Part shown: in pieces, positions 49,108 through 60,222 of the stretch
How positions within the stretch are numbered: the stretch's first letter is position 1
How the letters are laid out: each line of letters begins with the position of its first letter
From: Gnetum montanum
Lineage: Eukaryota > Streptophyta > Gnetopsida > Gnetales > Gnetaceae
Reading direction: 5' to 3'
Assembly (NCBI GenBank): GCA_015680685.1
Contig: MNCI01001938.1
Coordinates: forward strand, 32,336-96,335
DNA: 64,000 nt
Translations under genes and position numbers: made by a program
The notes under the pieces: generated by a model
Seen by the model: the letters and a program-made list of their open reading frames with translations, nothing else
Database searches by the model: none
Told to the model about the DNA's origin: nothing

Positions 49108-49690
49108 GTTAACATCATGTATGGCAACAATCGTCCACTACGACGCTAAAATGGCAACAATCGTCTGCTATGATGCTAAACTGGCAACAATCGTCCACTA
49201 TGATGAAAAATTGGAATTCTCCCCATTCGTCCGCTATGATGTAAAACTGGCATTCCCTTCACGTGTCTGCCACGATGCTAAACTGACAACAATCGTCCGC
49301 CACGACGTAAAACTAGCAAGTTGTCACAGTCCACTATGACGTAAAACTGGCAATGTTGTACAGGTCCGCCAAGACATGAATTTGGCATTTCCTGCACGCG
49401 TCCACCATGACGCTAAACTGGTACCAGCTGTCTGCTAGGACATAAAACTGGCACAGGTGAGTATCTGTTTGCTGAGACGTAAAACTAGCACAGATCTGTC
49501 CCCGGGTCACGACATGAAACTGACATCCATAACACGGTCTGTTGAGACCATAACTCAGCTCTACCACCATTCGCTACGATGTAAAACTAGCATTTTTTGG
49601 TCCGCCTGGACTTTAAACTGGGACCATGGTCTACTGAGACTTAAAACCAGCAACGATAGTCTACCAGGACTTAAAATTGGGACTTACAGG
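49108..49690. repeat. Tandem array 2 of G (CTATGACGCTAAACTGGCAAC units)
   Basis: About 17 degenerate units of 30-38 bases beginning 14 bases after the integrase stop. Core CTATGANGNTAAACTGGCA. Later units drift (e.g. TACCAGGACTTAAAATTGG). Confidence 0.85.
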
Positions 49691-50887
49691 CTACCATCAT
49701 GCAAATCAAACGAGCGTAATCGTCTCTGTGCAGCTGCAAAACAAATGGGGTGGGGTATTGGGATAGTCCCAGCATCGCTACCTCACCGAAATTTTGCTAA
49801 TTTCTTGGATGTGCTGAAAGTCATACTACGGACCCCTCGGAGATGCCGTCACCATCCCCACTACAGCGGTGGCACCTCTGAGAGTTTAGTTTTGCCGACC
49901 GGAGCCCCAAAGGAGTTCTCATCAAAAACGATCTTGGGGATCTCCACTCATCATCGCTATCAGGCTTTGGCTTCACAGATTCACCTAGCTGCTTCTTTGT
50001 GTAACTAGTCAGGTGTGATGAGTCTGATAATCTTTGGCGGCGATATGCTGGGCCGAGTGTCAACGGTGAAGACCCTGGCCTCGTGCTACAGTTCTTCCTT
50101 CATGGCCTGCTCACTCTGTCTCGCCCTAAACGGTACTTATTTTAACAACCTCTCTGGTGATTCAACCGAGCAATGGTATCCTCTGTTTGCTTCTTTGGTT
50201 GCAGGTTACTTGTTACGAGGATGTCGTTCAAAGGTGCGTTCATCTGAGCGGTGAGGTACAGACAGCACTTTGAGATGGCCGCTTAGGTTAGCCTGTCCAC
50301 TTAGGAGTGCATCCCCATTTTCCCATAATCCTATCTCTAACTCCTACTTCCCTACATCTCCACCATCTGCTTCCCTTACGCAAACCGTACATACATAGCA
50401 TATGCTTTCCACATCTGCATTGCAATCAAGTCCATAAACTAGCGTAACGCAACTCACCTAGTGGACCCCCAAAAAAAATGTGGGTCGGAAAAATGGATGA
50501 AACACAACTCGTCCAGGCCGTGCAGATGCAACACAATTCATCTGAGCAAGCCCCTTCATCTACAAGATGATGACACAACTCCATGCCAAAGCTACCGCAA
50601 GAGAAAGCCTAAGTGCTTATGCATGAAAAAACTATACTCACACATTTGCGTCTTCCCCGAACCTCATTTGAGTTTTCCCTGAACCTCATTTGTGTCTTCC
50701 CTGAACCTTTTTCCTCTTACCTCTGTAACAATTCCTTCCCATATCCTTCTATCCTCTATTTCCCTCATTTCTGCACTTCTGCTTTGACAGGGTGACACTT
50801 CAGTAACCATTGATGAACGTTGTTATTACTTTTACCCATCTGGTGTTTCGTATTCTTTGTCGACGTCTTTCGGGAAAGCCCTCTAAA
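49691..50887 (+). other. 3' region of G
   Basis: Non-coding between array 2 and PPT. Open stretches here are inconsistent between elements and I assign none. Confidence 0.45.
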
Positions 50888-50907
50888 CATCAACAAAGAG
50901 GGGCCAT
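50888..50907 (+). other. Polypurine tract of G
   Basis: ACATCAACAAAGAGGGGCCAT region just before the 3' LTR, with the purine run AAAGAGGGG. D has CAACAAAGAGGGGCCAA at the same place and X a degraded form. Confidence 0.75.
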
Positions 50908-52465
50908 TGAAACACCGTAGAAATCACGAATCGGCCTCAGGTGAAGATTCACGATTTGGGTGAAGGTTCGAGACAGAAATCCAGAAGATAGAGTAGGGTA
51001 AAGAGGCACACAGTATCAAGTCCCCAAGTTCCTTACAGATTTCAATCTTACTGTGTTTTCTTTCTTTACGCTACATTACACAACATAGCGTAGTGTCACT
51101 CAGCGTAACTCTGTTTAACGTAGCCCGATAGCAGAAAGTGACTTACGTCAGAAATTTTGACGAAGTTTAAAGTTTAAGACTTGTCACATATTCTGCTAAG
51201 TCTTTTGTTCAAGACTGAGTTTACGCTCCGTTACGCAAATTAGCGTAACGAGCTTCAAGTAAAGAAAAGTTAGAGTCAAAAGAAGCACGGCAGATTGACT
51301 CCTTCCTTTTCGCAGATTGGTCGATTTACACTCATTACACTACGCAACATAGGTAAGCATAAATTTATTGTAAAGTTGACCATCTTATGCTCTATTACAC
51401 TTTGCGACGTAAAGAAGCATAAAACAACTTGAGTCAACCATTTTCATGTTTTATTATGCTCTGCCACGCGACATAGCGTGAACGAGCGTAATGCAGATCA
51501 CCAAACATGCACCTATTATCCACATGCACAATACGCTGATGAGCATATTGTGCATAATCATGAAGCAACTTTAGCAGAAGTGGTCGACAGTGTACCTTGC
51601 CTCCCTTCCCAAAACATGACGAGACATGAGCACCTTCAACATAAAGTTTACCAAGTCAACGGTATTTTGAAGGTTCGAGACACGTGTCATCAGGGCTGCG
51701 CCTTCTCCGCATGTTGTCAAACTTATAAATACTCTAGTTGATGAAGAAAAAAGAGGATCTTCAACTTTTGGCAGCATCATCTTCTAGCAGAAATAGAAGA
51801 CATTTTGCTTGAGCATCGGCAACAGGAGCGATCAGTCCTTTGGTGAAAATACAGCTCTCTCCATTGGTGATCTTTGGCAGTTTTGAGCAAAGAATACCCA
51901 AGGCAAAAGGAGTAGATCAAAGATCGAGAGATCATTTGGTATGGTTCGCAAGGCTTATCAGTCAGAATAGTTGATCGATAGATGTCAGAGCTTGACCTTC
52001 CTTGCATCCCACCTCTGGCTTATGAGGTAGATCGAACTCCATTCTGTACTCCCTGTTGAACAGTTTTCTTGTTATTTTGTCTATGCTCCGCACAAGATAA
52101 GTGGAGCCTTTCCATTGGAACTTTGTATACAACATACTCAATTTTTTTGGGTCAAAGCACAGATCTTGGGATTGCGCGTTTTTCTTAAATCAGATTCTCC
52201 TTGTCATGATAACTTTGTCATTATTGCAATTTATCTCCATCGTTTTCTTCTCCTCTTGCGATCCATCGAATCACACTATTCCATGGAATATCTATAATAT
52301 TCGTCGATTTACTGATTGAGTAAGTCCCTGTTTGATCGACAAGATCATTCAGGGCACCGCAGATTCGTTTTCTCCAGCACAGCCCTCGCATGGATCCATG
52401 GTGAAGACTGTGTACACGAATCTTCGTTTGGTATTTTCCAGCTACCGACATTTTCCATCGTTACA
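50908..52465 (+). repeat. 3' LTR of element G
   Basis: TGAAACACCGTAG to CCATCGTTACA, 1558 bp, matching 34966-36523. TATA at 51724, GTAAGT at 52320. Confidence 0.93.
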
Positions 52466-53304
52466 ATCACACCACTCTAATGTGTCTATTTTGGTTTGCC
52501 AAGCTACTTAAGAGTGCACATACCTACTACCTTGCTATAGCCAATTCACCTTTACCTCTTGATCTTACACCTTCCTACACTCCCTACAAGTTTCCTTGAT
52601 ACACATGAAAACTTTCCTGTAGTCAACTATAGAACCCATGGTGGATGTAATGCAATGCATCCCATGGAGAGCCTTTGTGGGTTAGTTAAAGCCTCAAATG
52701 AATGTTACACAACTCATCCCATAGAGAAAACACCTATCCTATAGATGCAACGTAGTTGTTTCTAAGAAACTTTTGTTAAGTGGTGCATAGTTCACTCAGC
52801 AACAAAACATCTTTAAAGAAAAGAAAAGAAAGCAAAAAAAATAAATGGGAGAGAAAAATATGTGTGTGTGTGTGTGTGTGTAGAACCAAGAGCAAAAGAA
52901 AAATGGGACAAAAAAAGTACCCAAGTAAAGTAGCAAAATTGCTATTTCACAATCGGTCCAGCCCCAAATAAATTATCTTACAAGCACTTCGACAAGAGGT
53001 CAAAATACTAAGGGTAGGCCATCTCTGCATGTTGACTCCCTCATAAGTACCTCAATGAGGGATCATGCTTTGGCAACAAAGCCACCATAATGTTGCATCC
53101 TATGGTCACAGGTATAGTGAACATCCTTCCTATTTCTTCTTCCTTAACCCATCTCTCTAACCTAATCCCTATCATACTCTATGTCCATGGCATTCTTAAG
53201 CATAGTGAAGTGTTGTCTAATTAGGCACTGATGAGCAGTTTTTGTATCATGTTCACCGTGGTGTTTCTTATTCTTTATCAGTGTCTCTTGGGCCAATCCT
53301 CCAT
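52466..53304 (+). other. X 3' region, right part
   Basis: Begins with ATCAC, the right flank of G. No gene. Contains a TG repeat at 52861. Confidence 0.55.
52861..52881. repeat. (TG)n microsatellite
   Basis: About ten TG units. Confidence 0.95.
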
Positions 53305-53325
53305 ATGTCAACAAATATGGGCCAA
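53305..53325 (+). other. Polypurine tract of X, degraded
   Basis: GTCAACAAATATGGGCCAA before the LTR; G has CAACAAAGAGGGGCCAT. The purine run is interrupted. Confidence 0.6.
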
Positions 53326-55235
53326 TGAAACACCACCAATTTCAAGCTTTGGTAGTTCAACAGCAAATTTTTCTAAGTATCAAAACATAGGAAAGTTTTT
53401 CTAAGTCTGGTGTTAGGCTCTACAACATAGCCAACCTAACACACATTGAGCCCTATTTTGCAAGATTTTTCTAAGTGTTAGTAGTAGTCCCATGAAAATT
53501 TTTCTAAGTGTCCTTATATGCTCTCTAGCATAGGTATCGTAGCACACACTTCCATGACCAATTTTCCTAAGTGTTAAGCTAGATGTGGGCAAGGGTTGCT
53601 TGGGATCAATGAAATAGTTTGGAAAATTTTCTATCTCCTAGGTTATCATGCTCACCACACTCCTTGGAATACCTAGCTTAATAGATGTCTAGTGATGAGT
53701 TTTCTCAAGTACCAAGCTAGAGTTTGTCAAAAGTGCTCAAGATGGCAAAAATAGTTTGGCAAATTTTTTATCTTTCAAGTTGCTACACTTTGCTATGCTC
53801 CATAGTGTAGCAAGCATGACATAGGTTCTAGTGCCTAGTTTTGCGTAAGTGTTGGACAAGGATTTGTCAAGCTAGCTCAACATGGAAGACACATTTCCTA
53901 ACTTCTGAGGTTGCCTATCCTACTATGCCATAGAGCATAGCTAGTGTGCCATGAAGGAAGACTACAAGTTTCATGAAAATTTGGCTAAGTATTCCTACTA
54001 CACTTTTCTATGCTTCCTAGAATACCTAGCATAACTAGTATGAAAAATTAAAATTTTGCAAATTTTCACTAATTTTTGTGTTACACTCTAGAGTGTAGCC
54101 AACTTGACACTATATAAAAGCCTTCAAAAACCTCCAAAAGCCTCAAGAACCTAGCATTGGCCTTGGTTCCAACTTTGATGTCTCTTCAGAAACCAAGATC
54201 AATAGTTTGCATTTCTTTTGCATCACCCATTAGTCCCCAAAATTGTCTCTACACTTGACCCTACTAAAAAGATGGGGAAGATGTAGTCCTAGAGTATAGC
54301 CTCCAATTTGTACTATTTTGACATTATTTGTAAGCACATTGTGGTCTCTCAAACTCTAGCACATGTAGTTTGGGCAATGTAGTTATAGTTCAGTAGTCTC
54401 CAAAAACTTGTTGTTGTTCTTTAGAGTGTAACACTTTGCTACTCTCATGAGAGCATGGCATGTCTGTGTAACCCCATCTACACTCATGCCACATGGCACT
54501 CATGCCATGTGGTGCTTGATCTACATTTCACACTAAACCTAGCCCTATAAATACCCCAACATTCAGCACTCTAGTAGTTGGCAAATCAAAAGAGCATTGG
54601 GCATTTTAGCTATTTGAGCATCCTCGACACTCCTGCATCTGAGCATCTGAACTTCACAGCTTGGCACCTCCTAGAATGTAGTCCACCATTGTACTTGTAC
54701 AACATAGTGATAGCCAACCCAGTAGGTTTAGCCTCACTCACAACTGCTAACTCTGCATCTTGGACATCCTAGAGACTATGACTGCACTACTATGCTGTAA
54801 TTGTGGCTACCTAAAGCTGCATGCCATTCTCACCTCTTGTCTAGCAGAAGTTACAATCCCCATTTTTGGGGTGGTGCATTTCTTTGCTCTCAAACTCTGT
54901 TTCATTTTTTTTCTAAGCATTTTTCTTTGATATTAAGGATAACTCTTGCATTTTTTTTACTGTTTGATATACATTTTCATGTTCACATAACTGTTTCTAG
55001 GTTAAGGCTCTTTGCTACACTCTAGTTTAGCTAGTCTCAATGTCAGCATGTAACGCACTATAAACCCCTCTTACACACGGTTGCTCTAACACCATGTAAT
55101 TCCTTGTTTGATCAAGCAGACAGTTTAGGGCACCTCATCTCCATCTCCTAGCATGGATTTCATATGGATTTGGGATTAGGCTATATGGCTACTAACCTCT
55201 TAGTGTTCTAGCCATCAACATTTTCAGAAATCACA
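53326..55235 (+). repeat. 3' LTR of element X
   Basis: TGAAACACCACC to AGAAATCACA. TATA at 54546-54553. Visibly more diverged from its partner (22558-24485) than the G pair. Confidence 0.9.
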
Positions 55236-56153
55236 ACGATATAGTAGTTAAGTCCAAGTTAGCTCATAATCATGTAGATGACTTGAACCACATCCCCAGA
55301 CATTGCCTTGGACATGAGCTTAGGCTAAATCCAAAAAAGTGTGTCTTTGGTGTTAAAACTGGTTGCATGTTTGGCTTTGTAGTATCAGAAGTAGGTATAT
55401 GTGTAGATCTCGATAAGTTTGTCTATCATCAAATTAGCACCACTAACAAACCTTAGGAAGCTACATGGGTTACAAAGAAGATTATGATTCATAAATAGGT
55501 TTATTTCCAAGTTGACTGATAAGTTGCAGCCAATGCAACATTTCCTCAAAAAGGGGATCCACTTTGAGTGGATATCTCAATGCCAAGAGGTATTTGACAG
55601 CCTCAAAAATGAGCTAGCTCAACTTCCAATAGTCTATCCTCTACAAGGAGATAAGTCATTCTACATTTACCTTGCAACCTCAAATACATCCATCAGTTCT
55701 CTACCTTGCCAAAAGTGAGACGATGGCTCAAAGGTTCCTATTTTCTACTTAAGCCATGTGCTAGGGGCCCATGAGGCAAAATACAACAATGTAGAGAAGA
55801 ACTATCTCGCCTTAGTCTTTGCACTCAAAAAATGGAGACACTATTTCTTCTATAGTCAAGTTAACAACATCTACAAAAGCAATGTGCTCCATTCAATTAA
55901 TATGAATATGTATAAAAGTAGTTGAATTGCATGATGGAAGGCAATAACCATGGATTTTGATCTACATTGCATACCACAAGCATCCACAAAGGGTCAAGCA
56001 ATATTTGCACAACTCACAACTTCACCCATAGATGTTCTAGCAACAATAGATCTAAAATTTCCAGATGAGAATGTTAATAACATAAGCCAAGTGCCTATGA
56101 ACTTTGAGGTAGTTTTACACTTTGATGATGCTTCAACCACACAAGGTGGTAGT
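55236..56153 (+). pseudogene. Element B RT end, RNase H and start of second RNase H
   Basis: Resumes the RT catalytic box as DIVVKSK, then LNPKKCVFGVKTGCMFGFVVSE (about 55325-55390), KLTDKLQPMQHFLKKGIHFEW, RNase H (YIYLATSNTS, YNNVEKNYLALVFALKKWRHYFF), DLKFPDENVNNISQVP, and the opening of the archaeal-type RNase H (HFDDASTTQGGS), where LTR E interrupts it. Several stops and at least two frameshifts. Confidence 0.85.
56149..56153. other. Left target site of E (GTAGT)
   Basis: Five bases before the E LTR; the partner copy would be outside the window. Confidence 0.4.
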
Positions 56154-56787
56154 TGTAGCAACTGAAAACATCGATGGATGGAACACTGAGAGGTCATTAG
56201 GCGTACAGCCTAATCCCAGATCTATGTGAGGGTCGTGCTAAATGTAAATGGATGTGGTGTACCCTAAATAGTCTGGTCGATCAGACAGGGACTTAAGTGG
56301 TTTACAATAACCTTTCGTAAACATTGGTTTTAAGGCTGGTATATATGCATTGAATGATAAGAGATGAACGTGAATCGATTAAAAATAATGCAAAACATAA
56401 AAATAACAAAACAAAATGAAACAAGTTTAGATGAGAAAGTGCACCACCCCAAGATCAGGGATTTGATCTTTGTTGGAATGAAGGAGGTGCACAAAAGATG
56501 GTAGTGGGAACAAGCATAGCCTGCAATAAAGGAGTATGGTCACAGTTCCTCAAACTATTGTCAATAGATTGCTAATAGGGACCCTCTACTTGCCAGTCTC
56601 CTTGCCAAAGTTGATCACTAGAGAATCAAAATGTCAAAATCTCAACCAAAAAGCCAAATTCTAGAGAAGTAATTGCCAAAAGTTGATAATGCCAAAAGTT
56701 AATTAAATGCTCCAAGCCAACAATGCCAAAATCCAATCCAGCTAGAATGCTCCCGAAAGCTAACCCCTTGAACATTGTTTGCTAGGG

Positions 56788-56795
56788 TATTTATA
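56788..56795 (-). promoter_or_regulatory. TATA box of LTR E
   Basis: TATAAATA on the minus strand in ACTCTATAAATACC. Confidence 0.7.
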
Positions 56796-57421
56796 GAGTT
56801 AGATGTGGGAGAGAAATATGGTTTGGGAGCCACGTGTCTTGGGTTCCACAAAGTGTGGACATGATTGTGCCATGCTACTATGCAATGTTGAAAACTATTA
56901 TGCTGTGACCATACCATTCGTGCTACATGTGTTAAAGTCCAGTGAGCTACTATATTTGTTGCAAAGAAAACTGCAAATCAATAAATGCAAAGTGGAGCCT
57001 ATGCTCAAGGACTACGTCTTTCCTACTCTTGCAAGTAGTGTCAAGCATAGGGACAACTTTGGGGATGTTTAGGTATGCAAAACAAGGCAAACTTGCTAAT
57101 TTCGCCTGTTGGAGAGGTCCCAGGATGACAATAACCATTTCTAACATGTTCTGTAGCTAACCGAAGATGTCTTGAGGCTGCTACATGAGTGTTACACTAT
57201 TTACACTCTCCAACATATGTAGCATAAATACCTACATGCTATGTTGTGCTAGGCTACGTAGTGTAGCCATTGGTCTTAAACAAAATCTTGCCTATAAGTC
57301 AAAAATACTTATATGAGGCTTGGTTAGGAAAATGATTGCAACCCTGTCTTTCATGTTGAAAGGTCTTGGGACCTACTGAGTTCATCTTTGGGATAATTTG
57401 GTGTTGTGCATCCTTTCTATG

Positions 57422-57426
57422 ATATG
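57422..57426. other. Left target site of D (ATATG)
   Basis: Five bases abutting the D LTR; the second copy lies beyond the window. Confidence 0.4.
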
Positions 57427-58691
57427 TGCCGACCGAAATCGTCGGTGCAAGGCTGGAACATAACGAACACCAAAAGAGATGCGGATAAGCACAGTCGACC
57501 CTCCCTCCGCTCGAGGGCAAGCTGGAAAGGACGAAGGCAAAGTGCCTTGTATGGTCCGCACGCGGATCAAACAAGGACTTCCCCGAGCGCCGCCGAAGCG
57601 TTATACGTCAGGTTATATGTAAACAGGGCGTAAGCAATGAATCGGGCATGCACGGCGTAAATACCATGGGCGTAAACGGAATGGGGCGTGAAAAGCATAA
57701 ACAGAGATGAACACAGCGTGAACGTACGGGCGTGACAACGTGAACAGTGAATGGATGTAGGGCGTAAACAAGCAGACGTTGGACAGTGAGCCTATAAGAA
57801 CGGAGACGGAGCGAAAATGCAAGCGGGCGTGAACGAAGGGCGGGCCAAATTGACGTAAAACTAGAAAAGAACCCACAGCGAGCGTAAACAGCAGTCGTCT
57901 TCGGACACGAACCGAGCGTGGAGCGTGAACGTGAACAGGCGTAAACGAAGCGTGGGCCAAATCAACGTAAAACTGTAAAAGAACTTGCAACAAATGTAAA
58001 CAATGGATTATAGAGTTAAAATTTTGTGCACCGGTCTAACGCAGTTGTGTAGGGACACAAGGCGGACGTAAAGCCCCGGTGGACAGAGGGATGCAGCTGG
58101 TTGACGCGATAGGCGAGGGATGGACTGTGCTCAGCGTGCAGCGTGCAGCGTGCAGGACTTCCAACATAAGCGTAAGAGTAGAGGGTTTTAGCAGCATAAT
58201 TGTTCTGGGTCTGCTCTGATAAATTTCTCCCGGCCCGTAAATGTGGAAAACTAGGCTATTTATAGGGGTAGGGTTATCGGGAAAAGCGGACGGGGGGACA
58301 CGTGGTGTATAGACCGGGCGTTACAATTTAGAAACTCGGTACACGCTGGGCGTATACATTACAAGCTGGCGTGTACGCTGGGTGTACACGCTGGGTGTAT
58401 ACGTCGGGCGTAGAAGTTACAAGCTGGCGTGTACGCTGGGCGTATATGCCGGGCATAGACGCCGAGCGTAGAGACCGACGGAAGTCCAGTTGCTTCAATC
58501 CTTGCTCTTTGGTGTAATCTTCACGTTGCCATTGGAAATCTTGTCGTCGAGCGTGTGCCCCTGCCGTACCTGGGCGTGTACACTGAGGAGCTGGGTGCAG
58601 ACGCTGGGCGTAGGCGCTAGGCGTGGACGCTGGGCGTGAACGCTAGGCGTGAACGCTGGCACAACACTTAAAAGATTTTTGTGGTGTTTCA
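57427..58691 (-). repeat. 3' LTR of element D
   Basis: 1265 bp. On the minus strand: TGAAACACCACAAAAATC to TTTCGGTCGGCA. U3 is dominated by a degenerate 10-14 base repeat (ACGCCCAGCGTRTACACGCC-like, 58320-58670) and R/U5 by TTTACGCC/TTCACGCC words (57620-57990). The terminal block begins AAGTCCTTGTTTGATCC near 57580. U3 and R are unlike the other LTRs, although the ends and terminal block are shared. Confidence 0.9.
58257..58264 (-). promoter_or_regulatory. TATA box of D LTR
   Basis: CCCCTATAAATAGCC on the minus strand, with a CCACGTGTCC G-box type motif about 45 bases upstream (near 58300-58309). Confidence 0.75.
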
Positions 58692-58711
58692 TTGGCCCCT
58701 CTTTGTTGACG
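58692..58711 (-). other. Polypurine tract of D
   Basis: CAACAAAGAGGGGCCAA on the minus strand directly before the LTR. Confidence 0.8.
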
Positions 58712-59559
58712 CTTGGAGGAATCGACCCGAGAAGCATCGACAAAGAAGCGCAAAACACCGCAAGCAGCTTGATAAAAACCTTATCCCTTGTCACCTGGCC
58801 AAACCTCATCGTATCGTGTTTAGTGGTAACTGGGATTGAAGGGGTGAGATTGGAAACTGGCGGGAAGGAAGGGATCGTGGGGATCGGTCGTTGCCCGAGA
58901 GGCCACGCTGGGAGAGTAGGGTGTTCAGGTGTGCAGTATGCCAGTCCTTGTCGATAGCTGTTTTTCAGCCGACTCGAAACTTAAGCGTACGATGTGCGTG
59001 CTTTGGTGGAACGGTGCTCCTGGTGGTTTTTCAGGAGAACCAGTTGGCACTACCAAAGCCACGGGGTGATTTTTTGCATTCTTTGGAAGAACAGCTCCCT
59101 TCTTTGGGGAAACCGTTAGCGAAGAGCCAAAGCCATGCGATAGGAAGTTTCTTGATTGCGTTTTTTTTTAAATGATGGATTCATACGCGAATCTTGTGTT
59201 CTATGTGTTACGACTGTTGTGGCGTTGTGTAGCATGCAATGGTTTGGTAGACAGATAGTGGGCTTTTGGGGAATGGGAATGTGCAGGTTAACGGTTCGAT
59301 TTAGTCTTGCCAGATGAACAAATGGACATTGCCTCATCTTGCTACTTACGACGAAACGCAACTTCGTACGAGAGCTTTTGAGCGTCATCCTGCAAACACA
59401 ACTCCAAAGAGACAAGAAAAACCGTGAGTGAATCAATGAGCTAAGATCAGGCAGACAAAAGCACTGAGGGCGATCCTGAATGTTGAACGTGAATGTCGGT
59501 GATGAAGGATGCAACGATTCTGACGAATGAAGGCGACTAGTTTATAGTCTTAGCAGACT
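58712..59559 (-). other. 3' region of D
   Basis: Non-coding by comparison with G and X. Minus-strand open stretches such as 59514-59116 have no counterpart in the relatives. Confidence 0.45.
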
Positions 59560-60205
59560 ATCATGGGTTAGTTTTGTGTCGTAACCCATTGGACATTGCC
59601 CGTTTAGCATCGTGGTAGATGGTATGTTGCCAGTTTTGAGTCTTAGCTGACTATACAGAGACGAGCTAGTTTATAGTCTTAGCGGACTCTAGGGAGTCTG
59701 ACGGTGCCATTTTACTGTCACGCCAGAGGGGTGCTAGTTTATCATCATTTTTGGACATTGCGGGGTATCTGTTTATTGTCATATACCAGGACAATGATGA
59801 TGTTAGTTTTAAGTCGTAACTTGGCACTATTTTGTGGTATCAGTTTATAGTCATGATTCCAGGACTGTTCTGTGGTACCAGTTTATAGTCATAATCCCAA
59901 GAGTGTTCTGTGGTATCAATTTATAGTCATGATTCTAGGACTGTTCTGTGGTATCAGTTTATAGTCATAATCCAGGACTATTCTGTGGTATTAGTTTATA
60001 GTCATAATCCAGGACTATTCTGTGGTATCAGTTTATAGTCATAATCCAGGACTATTCTATGATATCAGTTTATAGTCATAATCCAGGACTATTCTGTGGT
60101 ATTAGTTTATAGTCATAATCCAGGACTATTCTGTGGTATCAGTTTATAGTCATAATCCAGTACTATTCTGTGGTATCAGTTTATAGTCATAATCCAGGAC
60201 TATCG
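59560..60205. repeat. Tandem array 2 of D, mainly 37-bp unit
   Basis: On the minus strand the core is TATGACTATAAACTGATACC. At 59830-60205 about ten units of 37 bases are nearly identical; 59560-59830 is a degenerate part. Immediately follows the integrase stop. Confidence 0.93.
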
Positions 60206-60222
60206 CGTACCTGAGTTCGTAC

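Larger units (their letters stand above)
34966..52465 (+). mobile_element. Element G: complete 17.5-kb Tat/Ogre-like retrotransposon
   Basis: Two LTRs of identical length (1558 bp) bound 14.4 kb of internal sequence: PBS 36530, gag 36776-38752, zinc knuckle and protease to 40418, array 1 40763-40925, antisense gene 45200-41128, RT-RNase H-RNase H-integrase 45595-49094, array 2 49108-49690, 3' region and PPT to 50907. In the first ~255 aligned bases the LTRs show about 24 differences, nearly all transitions. It sits in the 3' region of X. Confidence 0.92.
22558..55235 (+). mobile_element. Element X: Tat/Ogre-like, inserted in RT of B, hosting F and G
   Basis: LTRs of 1928 and 1910 bp in direct orientation flanked by AAGAT/ACGAT. 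Own sequence is about 22558-27154, 29166-34965 and 52466-55235. Order: LTR, PBS, gag, (protease and antisense gene lost), array, RT, two RNases H, integrase, array 2, 3' region, PPT, LTR. The two LTRs differ visibly more than those of G, consistent with X being older than its guest. Confidence 0.9.
8804..56153 (+). mobile_element. Element B: Tat/Ogre-like Ty3/gypsy, split by X and by E
   Basis: B consists of 8804-22557 plus 55236-56153; the interval between is element X, and its 3' end lies beyond the window behind E and D. Order: 5' LTR, PBS, gag, protease, tandem array, antisense spliced gene, arrays, RT, RNase H, start of the extra RNase H. At the X insertion the RT motif NDYI-(D/E)D continues as DIVVKSK across the target duplication, which proves the two pieces are one element. 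It carries many stops, several indels and one foreign 861-bp insertion in its leader. Confidence 0.85.
56154..57426 (-). repeat. LTR E (R-U5 and part of U3), minus strand, split by D
   Basis: Read on the minus strand it ends TTTTCAGTTGCTACA at 56154, preceded by the conserved block (AAGTCCCTGTCTGATCGACC near 56300-56280) and a TATA box at 56788-56795. Its U3 has TACACTACGTAGCC-type palindromes as in F. The U3 start is missing because D is inserted at 57426. Confidence 0.85.

Noticed and set aside
49457-50008. 183-codon plus ORF after array 2 of G as an env-like gene
   Set aside because: Begins inside the array, has no signal peptide or membrane segment, and no counterpart in X or D.
52101-52319. 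72-codon ORF present in both G LTRs (also 36159-36377)
   Set aside because: Shared because the LTRs are copies; no start context, not in other LTR families.
57613-57993. 126-codon minus ORF in D LTR
   Set aside because: Open through GC-rich short repeats in R/U5; no counterpart in related LTRs.
56154-58691. A single 2.5-kb LTR
   Set aside because: Two TATA boxes, two U5 blocks and an internal CA terminus show two LTRs.
59830-60205. CRISPR-like regular repeat
   Set aside because: Repeats are contiguous without variable spacers, inside a plant retrotransposon.
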